From: an uncultured Brevundimonas sp.
GTDB lineage: Bacteria > Pseudomonadota > Alphaproteobacteria > Caulobacterales > Caulobacteraceae
NCBI GenBank assembly: GCA_946885435.1
Contig: CAMPGL010000024.1
Location: forward strand, 1 to 18,512
DNA length: 18,512 bases
Direction: 5' to 3'
Both the position numbers and the translations under genes were made by a program. Under the pieces are notes generated by a model. It was not told the DNA's origin. It did not search any database and was given only the letters and a program-made list of their open reading frames with translations. This document shows, piece after piece, positions 7,639 through 13,368 of this stretch (its first letter is position 1; each line of letters starts with the position of its first letter).

Positions 7639-7661
7639 TTTCGAACCGCAGGCCTATTGCC

Positions 7662-8219
7662 GTGACCTTCTATCCCAATGAACGCATCGCCCTGTTCATC
7701 GATGGGGCCAACCTCTACTCCGCGGCCAAGGGGCTCAACGCGGACATCGACTTCAGGAAGCTGATCGACGAGTTCCGCAGGAAGGGCGTCTTGGTGCGGG
7801 CGTATTATTACACCGCGCTCTCGGAGGGCGAAGACTATTCCCCGATCCGGCCGCTGGTGGACTGGCTCGACTACAACGGCTTCACCATGGTCACGAAGCC
7901 CATGAAGCGGTTCACCGATCACGAGGGGCGCACGCGCTCCAAGGGCAACATGGACGTCGAGATCACGGTGGACGCTCTGGATCTGGCGGACCGGATCGAC
8001 CACGCGGTGTTGTTCTCGGGCGACGGCGACTTCCGGGCGCTGGTGCTGGCGCTGCAGCGTCGGGGCGTGCGGGTCTCGGTCATCTCCACCCTGAAGAGCC
8101 AGCCGCCCATGGCCTCGGACGAGCTGCGCCGGGCGGCGGACACCTTCATCGACCTGGCCGACCTGCTGCCGGTGTTCGGTCGCGAGCGGCGCGGCGCGGA
8201 CATGGACGAAGCGCGGTGA
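7662..8219 (+). CDS. LabA-like NYN domain protein (putative ribonuclease)
   Basis: This 185-residue protein of the NYN (PIN-like) superfamily, LabA/DUF88 branch, has the acidic metal-binding residues expected for a nuclease. These are D14 and N17 in ALFIDGANLYSA, D98 and D104 in KGNMDVEITVDAL, and D121 and D123 in LFSGDGDFRALV. Relatives are thought to cut RNA, but the substrate is unknown. The start is GTG 7662, because the family sequence begins exactly here (MTFYPNERIALFIDG) and the nearby ATG at 7678 is out of frame. GCAGG lies nine bases upstream. The TGA stop overlaps the GTG start of the uracil-DNA glycosylase (GTGA), so the two are translationally coupled. The role in RNA turnover is inference. 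Confidence 0.9.
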   Translation: MTFYPNERIALFIDGANLYSAAKGLNADIDFRKLIDEFRRKGVLVRAYYYTALSEGEDYSPIRPLVDWLDYNGFTMVTKPMKRFTDHEGRTRSKGNMDVEITVDALDLADRIDHAVLFSGDGDFRALVLALQRRGVRVSVISTLKSQPPMASDELRRAADTFIDLADLLPVFGRERRGADMDEAR

Positions 8220-8857
8220 TCGACCCGCACGCCGAGCCGCCCCGCGACTGTCCGCTGTGCCCCCGGCTGGTGGCCTACCGGCGCGAGAACGCCGCCGCCC
8301 ACCCCGACTGGTTCAACGGCCCGGCGCCCTCGTTCGGGGACCCTGAGGCGCGTCTGCTGGTCGTGGGTCTGGCGCCTGGTCGAACCGGCGCCAACCGGAC
8401 CGGCCGCCCCTTCACGGGCGATGGTGCGGGCGTGCTGCTCTATGACACCCTCTTGAAGCTGGGGTTCGCCCAGGGGCGCTACGAGGCGAGGCCCGACGAC
8501 GGCCTGACCCTGACCGACTGCATGATCACCAACGCCGTGCGCTGCGCCCCGCCGGGGAACAAGCCGTTGACCAGCGAAGAGATCACCTGCCGCCCCTACC
8601 TCGCAGGTCGGATCCGAGCCCTGCCCCGGCTGAAGGTCATCGTGACGCTCGGCGACGTGTCCCGCCGCAACGTGCTCAAGGCCCTGGGCCTGAAGGCCAC
8701 GGCCACGCCGCCGGGCCACGCGTCCGAAGGACAGGCGGGACCCTACCGGCTGATCAACAGCTACCACTGCTCACGGCTCAACACGAACACGGGCCGCCTG
8801 ACGCCCGAGATGTTCGAGGCCGTCTTCAGCCGGGCGCGCGACCTGCTCGACGGCTGA
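8216..8857 (+). CDS. Type-5 uracil-DNA glycosylase (UDGb family, 4Fe-4S)
   Basis: This 213-residue DNA-repair enzyme excises uracil, and in this family often hypoxanthine and other deaminated bases. Motif 1 is VVGLAPGRTGANRTGRPFTGD (residues 49-69). As in UDGb enzymes it has no polar Asn/Asp in the GLAPx position and keeps the downstream D69. The C-terminal motif is NSYHCSRLNTNTGRLT, where most members have HPS. Cysteines C12, C15, C110 and C125 are placed as in the iron-sulfur-cluster enzymes of families 4 and 5. The GTG start overlaps the NYN stop (GTGA). The TGA stop sits in the triloop of a 7-bp hairpin. The family is confident and the exact base preference is not predictable. Confidence 0.92.
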   Translation: MIDPHAEPPRDCPLCPRLVAYRRENAAAHPDWFNGPAPSFGDPEARLLVVGLAPGRTGANRTGRPFTGDGAGVLLYDTLLKLGFAQGRYEARPDDGLTLTDCMITNAVRCAPPGNKPLTSEEITCRPYLAGRIRALPRLKVIVTLGDVSRRNVLKALGLKATATPPGHASEGQAGPYRLINSYHCSRLNTNTGRLTPEMFEAVFSRARDLLDG

Positions 8858-8864
8858 GCCGTCG
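8848..8864 (+). other. Hairpin with the glycosylase stop codon as its loop
   Basis: CGACGGC-TGA-GCCGTCG is a perfect 7-bp, GC-rich stem whose three-base loop is exactly the TGA stop codon (8855-8857). No T-tract follows, so it is not a standard intrinsic terminator. It could stabilise the 3' end or weaken read-through into the next small gene. Function is inference. Confidence 0.5.
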
Positions 8865-8904
8865 GAACGCGAATCGGCTCGCTGCGTTCAGCCCCCAGTA
8901 GCTT

Positions 8905-8910
8905 GGAGGG
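8905..8910 (+). promoter_or_regulatory. Ribosome binding site GGAGGG deciding a GTG start
   Basis: GGAGGG lies seven bases upstream of GTG 8918. It selects that start over the in-frame TTG at 8903, which begins just before the Shine-Dalgarno itself. Confidence 0.7.
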
Positions 8911-8917
8911 CTTTGAC

Positions 8918-9103
8918 GTGACTAAGGAAACCGTCCTGACGACGCGCGAACGGAAGGTCGCGGCCTGGGCGATCGCGATTGGCATGCTGCTGTGCGCCGT
9001 TGGCATGACCGGACGGGGCGTCATGGCCCAACCCTCAATCCCGGACCGCGGCGACATCGTCGCTTCCGCGCCCGAGGCCCAGCCGCTCACGGACCTGGGC
9101 TGA
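8918..9103 (+). CDS. Small exported or membrane peptide, 61 aa, unknown function
   Basis: I do not recognise a family. The predicted product has a charged N-terminus (KETVLTTRERK), a hydrophobic stretch of about 17 residues (VAAWAIAIGMLLCAVGM), then TGRGVMA and a polar tail of 24 residues beginning QPSIPDRG. VMA before Q fits a signal peptidase I site, which would release a 24-residue mature peptide. Otherwise the segment is a single membrane anchor. The start is fixed by GGAGGG seven bases before GTG 8918. The gene lies 60 bp after the glycosylase and 64 bp before the copper-chaperone lipoprotein, on the same strand. The strong Shine-Dalgarno and membrane-type composition make a real gene likely. 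Confidence 0.6.
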   Translation: MTKETVLTTRERKVAAWAIAIGMLLCAVGMTGRGVMAQPSIPDRGDIVASAPEAQPLTDLG

Positions 9104-9145
9104 AGCTTCACGGCTGTTCAAACGGCTGGCTGAGGCTTATGGCCA

Positions 9146-9165
9146 GCGGACCATCGGAGGTCCGC
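9146..9165 (+). promoter_or_regulatory. Hairpin occluding the ribosome binding site of the PCu(A)C gene
   Basis: GCGGACC (9146-9152), loop ATCGGA and GGTCCGC (9159-9165) form a 7-bp perfect stem ending two bases before the ATG at 9168. The only Shine-Dalgarno, GGAGG (9156-9160), is split between loop and stem. The structure is visible in sequence. A regulatory role is inferred. Confidence 0.5.
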
Positions 9166-9167
9166 CC

Positions 9168-9659
9168 ATGCGCCGTTTCGTCGTTCTCGCCGCCCTGTTC
9201 GCCGCCGCTTGCTCGAACGAGGCCGCTCCCCCCGAATCGGACAGCCCGGCCGCCGCCCCGGCGGAGGTCACGGTCACCGGCGCCTGGTGCCGGCCGACGC
9301 CGGAGGGGCGGGCCATGACCGCCTGCTACGCGAGCTTCAACGCCACCACCGACGATCGGCTGGTGTCGGTGATCTCGCCGCGGGCGGCCCGCTCCGAGAT
9401 CCACGAAGTGTCCACCGAAGGCGGCGTCATGCGCATGTCGGAAATGGAAGGCGGCCTGCCGCTGCCGGCCGGCCAGGCCATCGCGCTGGCGGCTGGGGGC
9501 GACCACATCATGCTGATGGACGTGACCGTCCCCCTGGCCGAAGGCGACATGGTGCCGCTCGCCTTCACCTTCGAATCCGGGGTGCAGGTCGCCCTGGAGG
9601 CCCCCGTCCGCGCCGCGCCGCCCGAGGGCGGCCCGGCCCACGCCGGTCACGGAGCCTGA
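9168..9659 (+). CDS. PCu(A)C-type copper chaperone, lipoprotein
   Basis: This 163-residue periplasmic protein of the PCu(A)C/DUF461 family delivers Cu(I) to the CuA or CuB site during cytochrome oxidase assembly. It has a short signal with lipobox LFAAAC, so C15 should be lipidated. An Ala/Pro/Glu-rich linker follows, then the domain from VTVTGAWCRPTP. The copper motif H-x10-M-x21/22-H-x-M is present as H79, M90, H113 and M115, with additional methionines M88, M93 and M117. The C-terminus ends in HAGHGA, two further possible metal ligands. The ATG at 9168 has GGAGG seven bases upstream, inside a predicted hairpin. No oxidase or Sco gene is in the window. Function is inferred from the family. 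Confidence 0.87.
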   Translation: MRRFVVLAALFAAACSNEAAPPESDSPAAAPAEVTVTGAWCRPTPEGRAMTACYASFNATTDDRLVSVISPRAARSEIHEVSTEGGVMRMSEMEGGLPLPAGQAIALAAGGDHIMLMDVTVPLAEGDMVPLAFTFESGVQVALEAPVRAAPPEGGPAHAGHGA

Positions 9660-9684
9660 CACGGGCCGCAGAAGCGGCTATAGG
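9656..9684 (+). promoter_or_regulatory. Candidate housekeeping promoter for ychF
   Basis: CTGACAC (9656-9662) is followed after 14 bp by GCTATAGG (9677-9684), with 5/7 and 6/8 matches to the Caulobacter pattern TTGaCgS, 10-14 bp, GCTANAWC. It starts on the last codons of the PCu(A)C gene. Transcription would begin near 9691, and GAGGA (9696-9700) precedes the ATG at 9705. Confidence 0.42.
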
Positions 9685-9704
9685 CGCCGCCTCACGAGGA
9701 AAAC

Positions 9705-10805
9705 ATGGCCCTTAAAGTCGCGATCGTCGGCTTGCCCAACGTCGGCAAGTCCACCCTGTTCAACGCCCTGACCAAGACGGCGGCGGCCCAGGCGGCCAAC
9801 TATCCGTTCTGCACCATCGAGCCGAACACCGGCGACGTGGCCGTGCCCGAGCCGCGCCTGAAGGTGCTGGCCGACATCGCGGGCTCGCGCGAGATCATCC
9901 CGTCGCGCATCACCTTCGTCGACATCGCCGGCCTGGTGCGTGGCGCCTCCAAGGGCGAGGGCCTGGGCAACCAGTTCCTGGCCAACATCCGCGATTGCGA
10001 CGCCATCGCCTTCGTCGCCCGCTGCTTCGTCAACGACGACATCACCCACGTCGAGAACCGCATCGATCCGATCGCCGATCTGGAGATCATCGAGACCGAG
10101 CTCATGCTCGCCGACCTTGAGAGCCTTGAGCGCCGCCGGCCGCAACTGGAGAAGAAGGCCAAGTCCTCCGGCGACAAGGAGGCCGCCCTCACGCTCAAGC
10201 TGGTCGACCTGGCCCTGGCCCAGCTTAACGCCGGCCGGCCCGCCCGCGTGGCCGAGGTCTCCAAGGAAGACCGCAAGGCCTGGGACATGCTCCAGCTGCT
10301 GACGGCCCTTCCCGCCCTCTATGTCGCCAACGTCGACGAGGCCTCGGCCGCCGAGGGCAACGAGCTGTCCGCCCGCGTCGCCGAGCGCGCCCGCGCCGAC
10401 GGGGCCGAGACGGTCGTCATCTCCGCCCAGATCGAATCCGAGATCGCCGTCCTCGACGACGAGGAGCAGGCTGAGTTCCTGGAGACCCTCGGCCTGGAGG
10501 AGCCCGGCCTGAACCGCCTGATCCGGGGCGCCTACCACCTGCTGGGCCTGCAGACCTATTTCACGGTCGGCCCCAAGGAGGCCCGCGCCTGGACCATCCA
10601 CGTCGGCGACACGGCGCCCCAGGCGGCCGGCGTCATCCACACCGACTTCGAAAAGGGCTTCATCCGCGCCGAGACCGTCGCCTACGACGACTATGTCGCC
10701 CTCAAGGGCGAGGCCGGGGCGCGGGACGCCGGCAAGCTGCGCGCCGAAGGCAAGAGCTACGTCGTCAAGGATGGCGACGTGATGCACTTCCTGTTCAACA
10801 ACTAA
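9705..10805 (+). CDS. ychF: YchF/OLA1-family P-loop ATPase
   Basis: This 366-residue cytosolic Obg-related NTPase binds ribosomes and is linked to oxidative-stress responses. It is near-universal and the standard family length is about 363. P-loop GLPNVGKS is at residues 9-16, switch II DIAGLVRGASKGEGLGNQFL begins at 73, and the G4 position reads NVDE (209-212) instead of NKxD, the change that makes YchF prefer ATP to GTP. The central coiled-coil arm (about 125-200) includes LEIIETELMLADLESLERR. The C-terminal TGS domain ends VVKDGDVMHFLFNN. GAGGA lies four bases before the ATG. The gene converges on a lipoprotein gene six bases away, and both stop codons lie in one inverted repeat. Confidence 0.97.
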   Translation: MALKVAIVGLPNVGKSTLFNALTKTAAAQAANYPFCTIEPNTGDVAVPEPRLKVLADIAGSREIIPSRITFVDIAGLVRGASKGEGLGNQFLANIRDCDAIAFVARCFVNDDITHVENRIDPIADLEIIETELMLADLESLERRRPQLEKKAKSSGDKEAALTLKLVDLALAQLNAGRPARVAEVSKEDRKAWDMLQLLTALPALYVANVDEASAAEGNELSARVAERARADGAETVVISAQIESEIAVLDDEEQAEFLETLGLEEPGLNRLIRGAYHLLGLQTYFTVGPKEARAWTIHVGDTAPQAAGVIHTDFEKGFIRAETVAYDDYVALKGEAGARDAGKLRAEGKSYVVKDGDVMHFLFNN

Positions 10806-10817
10806 GCGGACTTAGTT
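10800..10817. other. Inverted repeat holding both stop codons of convergent genes
   Basis: AACTAAG-CGGA-CTTAGTT is a perfect 7-bp inverted repeat. The ychF TAA (10803-10805) lies in one arm and the lipoprotein TAA (10814-10812 on the minus strand) in the other, so the same structure forms at the end of both mRNAs. It is AT-rich and has no U-tract, so termination would be weak. Confidence 0.5.
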
Positions 10818-11243
10818 CGGGCAGCGCGTGAAGGTCACCGACTGGCCCGAGCCAATCCAGGTCAGCTCCAGTTGGTCTCCTGACGGGCGCATGTCGACCG
10901 ACTCGACGTTGGTCATGCCCTCCGCTTGGCAGGTGAAGGTCGCCGTCCACCCGCCGTCGGCAGGCTGGACCTCGGTCATGTCGCAGCTGTTCTCATAGCC
11001 TTCGAACCGGGTCGCGGTGATCCGCACCGGGCGCTCGGGGCCGGTCGTGTTCTCGCACCACGCTGGATCAGCGGCCCAGGCGCCGACGTAGGCGGCCGGC
11101 GTCGGAATGGGCTCCGGGGTCGGCTCAGGCGTCACCGGCGCCCCGGCGGATGGTTCAGTCGGCGGCGCTTCAGGCGCCTCGGCGGCAGGTTCACAGGCGG
11201 CGAGCGCGAGGACGGCGGCGGGCAGGATCAGATAGCGGGTCAT
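10812..11243 (-). CDS. Lipoprotein with Pro/Glu linker and four-cysteine domain, unknown function
   Basis: This is a 143-residue predicted outer-envelope lipoprotein. The signal MTRYLILPAAVLALAAC has a good lipobox, with C17 lipidated. A linker of about 32 residues is rich in Pro, Glu and Ala (with TPEPTPEPIPTP). It is followed by a compact domain of about 90 residues starting YVGAWAADPAWC. The four mature cysteines C63, C87, C105 and C141 could form two disulfides. I know no function for this type, and similar small domains occur as hypothetical proteins in Caulobacterales. It is the last gene of a minus-strand series (two M28 peptidases, a Rid protein, then this), 31 bp after the Rid stop codon, so it is probably co-transcribed with them. 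Confidence 0.8.
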   Translation of the reverse strand: MTRYLILPAAVLALAACEPAAEAPEAPPTEPSAGAPVTPEPTPEPIPTPAAYVGAWAADPAWCENTTGPERPVRITATRFEGYENSCDMTEVQPADGGWTATFTCQAEGMTNVESVDMRPSGDQLELTWIGSGQSVTFTRCPN

Positions 11244-11274
11244 GCGGGCGGAAACGCTCTCGGTAGACGAGGGT

Positions 11275-11658
11275 TCACGCCGCCGCCACGGCCTCGATTT
11301 CGACGAGCCACGATTCGTCGAAGATGCCGGTTATGATGACCGTCAGGGCCGGCTGGCGGCCTTCCAGCACCTCCAGCCGGACGGCGCGATTCTCAAGCGC
11401 GGACCTGCGATCCGAAAGGAAGGTCGTGACCTTGACCAGGTTGTCGAGCGTCATGCCGGCCGCGGTCAGCTGAGCCTCGACGTTGGCCCAGCACTGGCGG
11501 CACTGATCCTCGAAGGTCTCCGGCAGGGAGCCGTCGGGGCGGATGGGAACCTGGCCCGACAGGTAAAGCCAGCGGGCGGCGCCCTCGACCTCGGCAGCCT
11601 GCGGGTAGCTGCCCTGCACGGGCGGCGAACCGTCGCCGGTGCGGGGCGTGATCCTCAC
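11275..11658 (-). CDS. RidA/YjgF-YER057c-UK114 family protein lacking the catalytic Arg
   Basis: This 127-residue protein has a chorismate-mutase-like trimeric fold. Recognisable segments are GSYPQAAEV, RWLYLSGQVPIRPDG, the helix Q--WANVEAQLTAAGMTLDNLVKVTTFLSDR and the closing VEIEAVAA. RidA hydrolyses reactive enamines and imines and uses a conserved Arg (R105 in E. coli, in the P-A-R-S stretch). Here that stretch reads RQPALTVII, placing Leu at residue 105, so it belongs with Arg-less Rid subgroups and is unlikely to be a classical deaminase. The start is GTG 11658, which overlaps the TGA of the upstream M28 gene as GTGA. The longer ORF to 11907 is an antiparallel-frame extension into the peptidase gene. 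The family is sure, the activity unknown. Confidence 0.88.
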   Translation of the reverse strand: MRITPRTGDGSPPVQGSYPQAAEVEGAARWLYLSGQVPIRPDGSLPETFEDQCRQCWANVEAQLTAAGMTLDNLVKVTTFLSDRRSALENRAVRLEVLEGRQPALTVIITGIFDESWLVEIEAVAAA

Positions 11659-13286
11659 TGGCGCGCGGCGTCCGAGGCGGCGCGGGTGGCCGCGAACTCG
11701 GACGTCTCCTTCCAGGTCGGCCAGCGCTCGCTGTTGGCCAGATCGGTCGCCAGTCGGCGCAGCAGCTCCAGGTTCTCTACCGCCGAGCGCCAGTCCAGCT
11801 CGGCGGACCACTCGTCGGCCCGGCGGTGATAGAAGGTCGTCCACTGCTGGCGATAGGCGGGCTCTCCCGCCTCCCGGCCGCCCTCGTCCCAGTCGACCCC
11901 GTGCCACGGCATCAGCGCCGGCACCCCGGCCAGCGCATAGGGGAAGTGGTCCGAGCGGTAGTAGAAGCCCTCCTCGGGACGACCATCGTCGGTGATGACT
12001 CGGCCCTCCTCGGCGGCCAGCGCGGCTAGGTCGTCCTCCAGGCTGTTCTGGCCGACCCCGAAGATCGGCAGGTCCCGCGTCGGCGGCGACAGGGGCAGCA
12101 TGTCGATGTTCAGGTCCGCCACGGTGGTCTCCAGCGGATAGATCGGATTTTCCGCGTAGTAGTACGCCCCCAGCAGGCCCATCTCCTCGGCCGCCATATG
12201 GGCGAAGACGATGGTCCGTTCCGGCGCCGGGCCGCTGCTCAGCACACGCGCCATTTCCAGCACGCCGGCGGTGCCCGATGCGTTGTCCCAGGCTCCGTTA
12301 TAGATGGTGTCGCCGTCGGAATCCGGGGTGTCGCGGCTGCCGACGTGGTCCCAGTGGGCCGAGACGATGATGGTCTCGTCGGGGCGTTCCGTGCCCGGAA
12401 TTCGCGCCATCAGGTTGTAGGTCTGAACCTGCTCGACGGTTTCGGAGGCGCTCAGAGACAGGGTGACGCCCTCGAGGTCGGACGCCTGAAAGGTCCCGTT
12501 CTCCGCCTTGGCGAAGGCCCGCTGCAGATCCAGGCCGGAGCCCCGCGCCCACTCGGTCAGGGGATCGATCGCGACATAGCCCGTCGCCTCGATGTTCTCG
12601 ACCCCGACGACGCTCGTGGCGGGATTGCGGATCTGCGTCACCGCCTGGGTGAAGGCCGCATCCCCGGACGCCACCGGCAGGACGAACAGCACTGCGGCCG
12701 CGCCGCGCCGGAACGCCTCTTCGGTCTTGTAGAGGTCGAGCGAATAGAGCGTCGGGAACTCGCCGTTGAAGCGCTCGTCCCCCGGCTCGCCCATCATCAC
12801 TACGACGACGGCGCCGCGGACGTCGAGGTCGCCATAGTCGTTCCAGTCGCGCTCGGGCGCATGGATGCCGTAGCCGGCGAAGACGACCGGGGCGTTAGTC
12901 ACCGAAGCCTGGCCGTCGCCGTAGCTGGCGCGGACCACGGCTGATCCGGCGGCCACGAGATCGACCGACCGGCCGCCGACCGTGGCGGTCAGGCTCGCGC
13001 CAGGCTGGGGCGTGTAGCGGGTCAGGGTGACGGGCTGGCGCCACTGGCCGTTTGGGCCGCCCGGTTCCAGGCCCATCGCTTCGTATTGCGCCTGCAGATA
13101 GTCCAGCGTCAGGCGCTCGCCATCGGTGGCGGGACGGCGGCCGCCGAAGGAGTCCTGCGACAGGATCCGCACGTGCTCGGAAAGGCGCCCGGCCTCGAAC
13201 GTCGCCTGTTGCGCACTGGCGCACGCTGGCCCGACCGCCAGCGCCATGAGCGCCGCAAAACCAACCAACCGCATCTGAACGGGCAT
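11655..13286 (-). CDS. M28 family metallopeptidase with cleavable signal peptide
   Basis: This is a 543-residue secreted di-zinc aminopeptidase-type protein. The signal peptide ends near A25 (ACASA before QQ). The N-terminal block LSEHVRILSQDSFGGR precedes a PA-like inserted domain (about 125-240), then the M28 core. Ligand motifs are all present: HWDH (311-314), D334 in WDNASGT, E367/E368 in AAEEMGLLG, D395 in NIDM and H447 in RSDHFP. Such enzymes release N-terminal residues from peptides, and the substrate here is unknown. ATG 13286 is chosen because GGGGAGG lies six bases upstream. The ORF open to 13433 would run into the neighbouring gene. It is a paralogue of the next gene and is coupled to the Rid gene downstream. 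Its Shine-Dalgarno overlaps a strong hairpin. Confidence 0.92.
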   Translation of the reverse strand: MPVQMRLVGFAALMALAVGPACASAQQATFEAGRLSEHVRILSQDSFGGRRPATDGERLTLDYLQAQYEAMGLEPGGPNGQWRQPVTLTRYTPQPGASLTATVGGRSVDLVAAGSAVVRASYGDGQASVTNAPVVFAGYGIHAPERDWNDYGDLDVRGAVVVVMMGEPGDERFNGEFPTLYSLDLYKTEEAFRRGAAAVLFVLPVASGDAAFTQAVTQIRNPATSVVGVENIEATGYVAIDPLTEWARGSGLDLQRAFAKAENGTFQASDLEGVTLSLSASETVEQVQTYNLMARIPGTERPDETIIVSAHWDHVGSRDTPDSDGDTIYNGAWDNASGTAGVLEMARVLSSGPAPERTIVFAHMAAEEMGLLGAYYYAENPIYPLETTVADLNIDMLPLSPPTRDLPIFGVGQNSLEDDLAALAAEEGRVITDDGRPEEGFYYRSDHFPYALAGVPALMPWHGVDWDEGGREAGEPAYRQQWTTFYHRRADEWSAELDWRSAVENLELLRRLATDLANSERWPTWKETSEFAATRAASDAARQ

Positions 13287-13295
13287 CCGGTGCCT

Positions 13296-13335
13296 CCCCT
13301 CGCCTTTCGGCCTGACTGGCACGTCGGGCGAGGGG
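13296..13335 (-). promoter_or_regulatory. Intercistronic hairpin overlapping the second M28 gene's ribosome binding site
   Basis: On the minus strand CCCCTCGCC (13335-13327) pairs perfectly with GGCGAGGGG (13304-13296) across a 22-base loop. The GGGG of the 3' arm is also the first half of the Shine-Dalgarno GGGGAGG (13299-13293). It could restrain translation of the second peptidase or act as an mRNA-stability element. The pairing is seen, the function inferred. Confidence 0.5.
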
Positions 13336-13351
13336 CGCACAGTTACAGTTC

Positions 13352-13368
13352 CGTCAGGATCACTGACG
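13352..13368 (-). other. Small hairpin around the first M28 gene's stop codon
   Basis: CGTCA and TGACG form a 5-bp stem with a seven-base loop containing the TGA stop of the lipoprotein peptidase. It is short and could be chance. It is listed because three other gene ends here show the same arrangement. Confidence 0.3.

Noticed and set aside
9678..10787. 369-codon open frame antisense to ychF
   Set aside because: It is a shadow of a near-universal gene. It starts and ends almost with ychF and has no independent signal.
11659..11907. N-terminal extension of the Rid protein to 210 residues
   Set aside because: The extra 83 residues are an out-of-frame reading of the M28 C-terminus. The GTG at 11658 gives the family length and a GTGA overlap.
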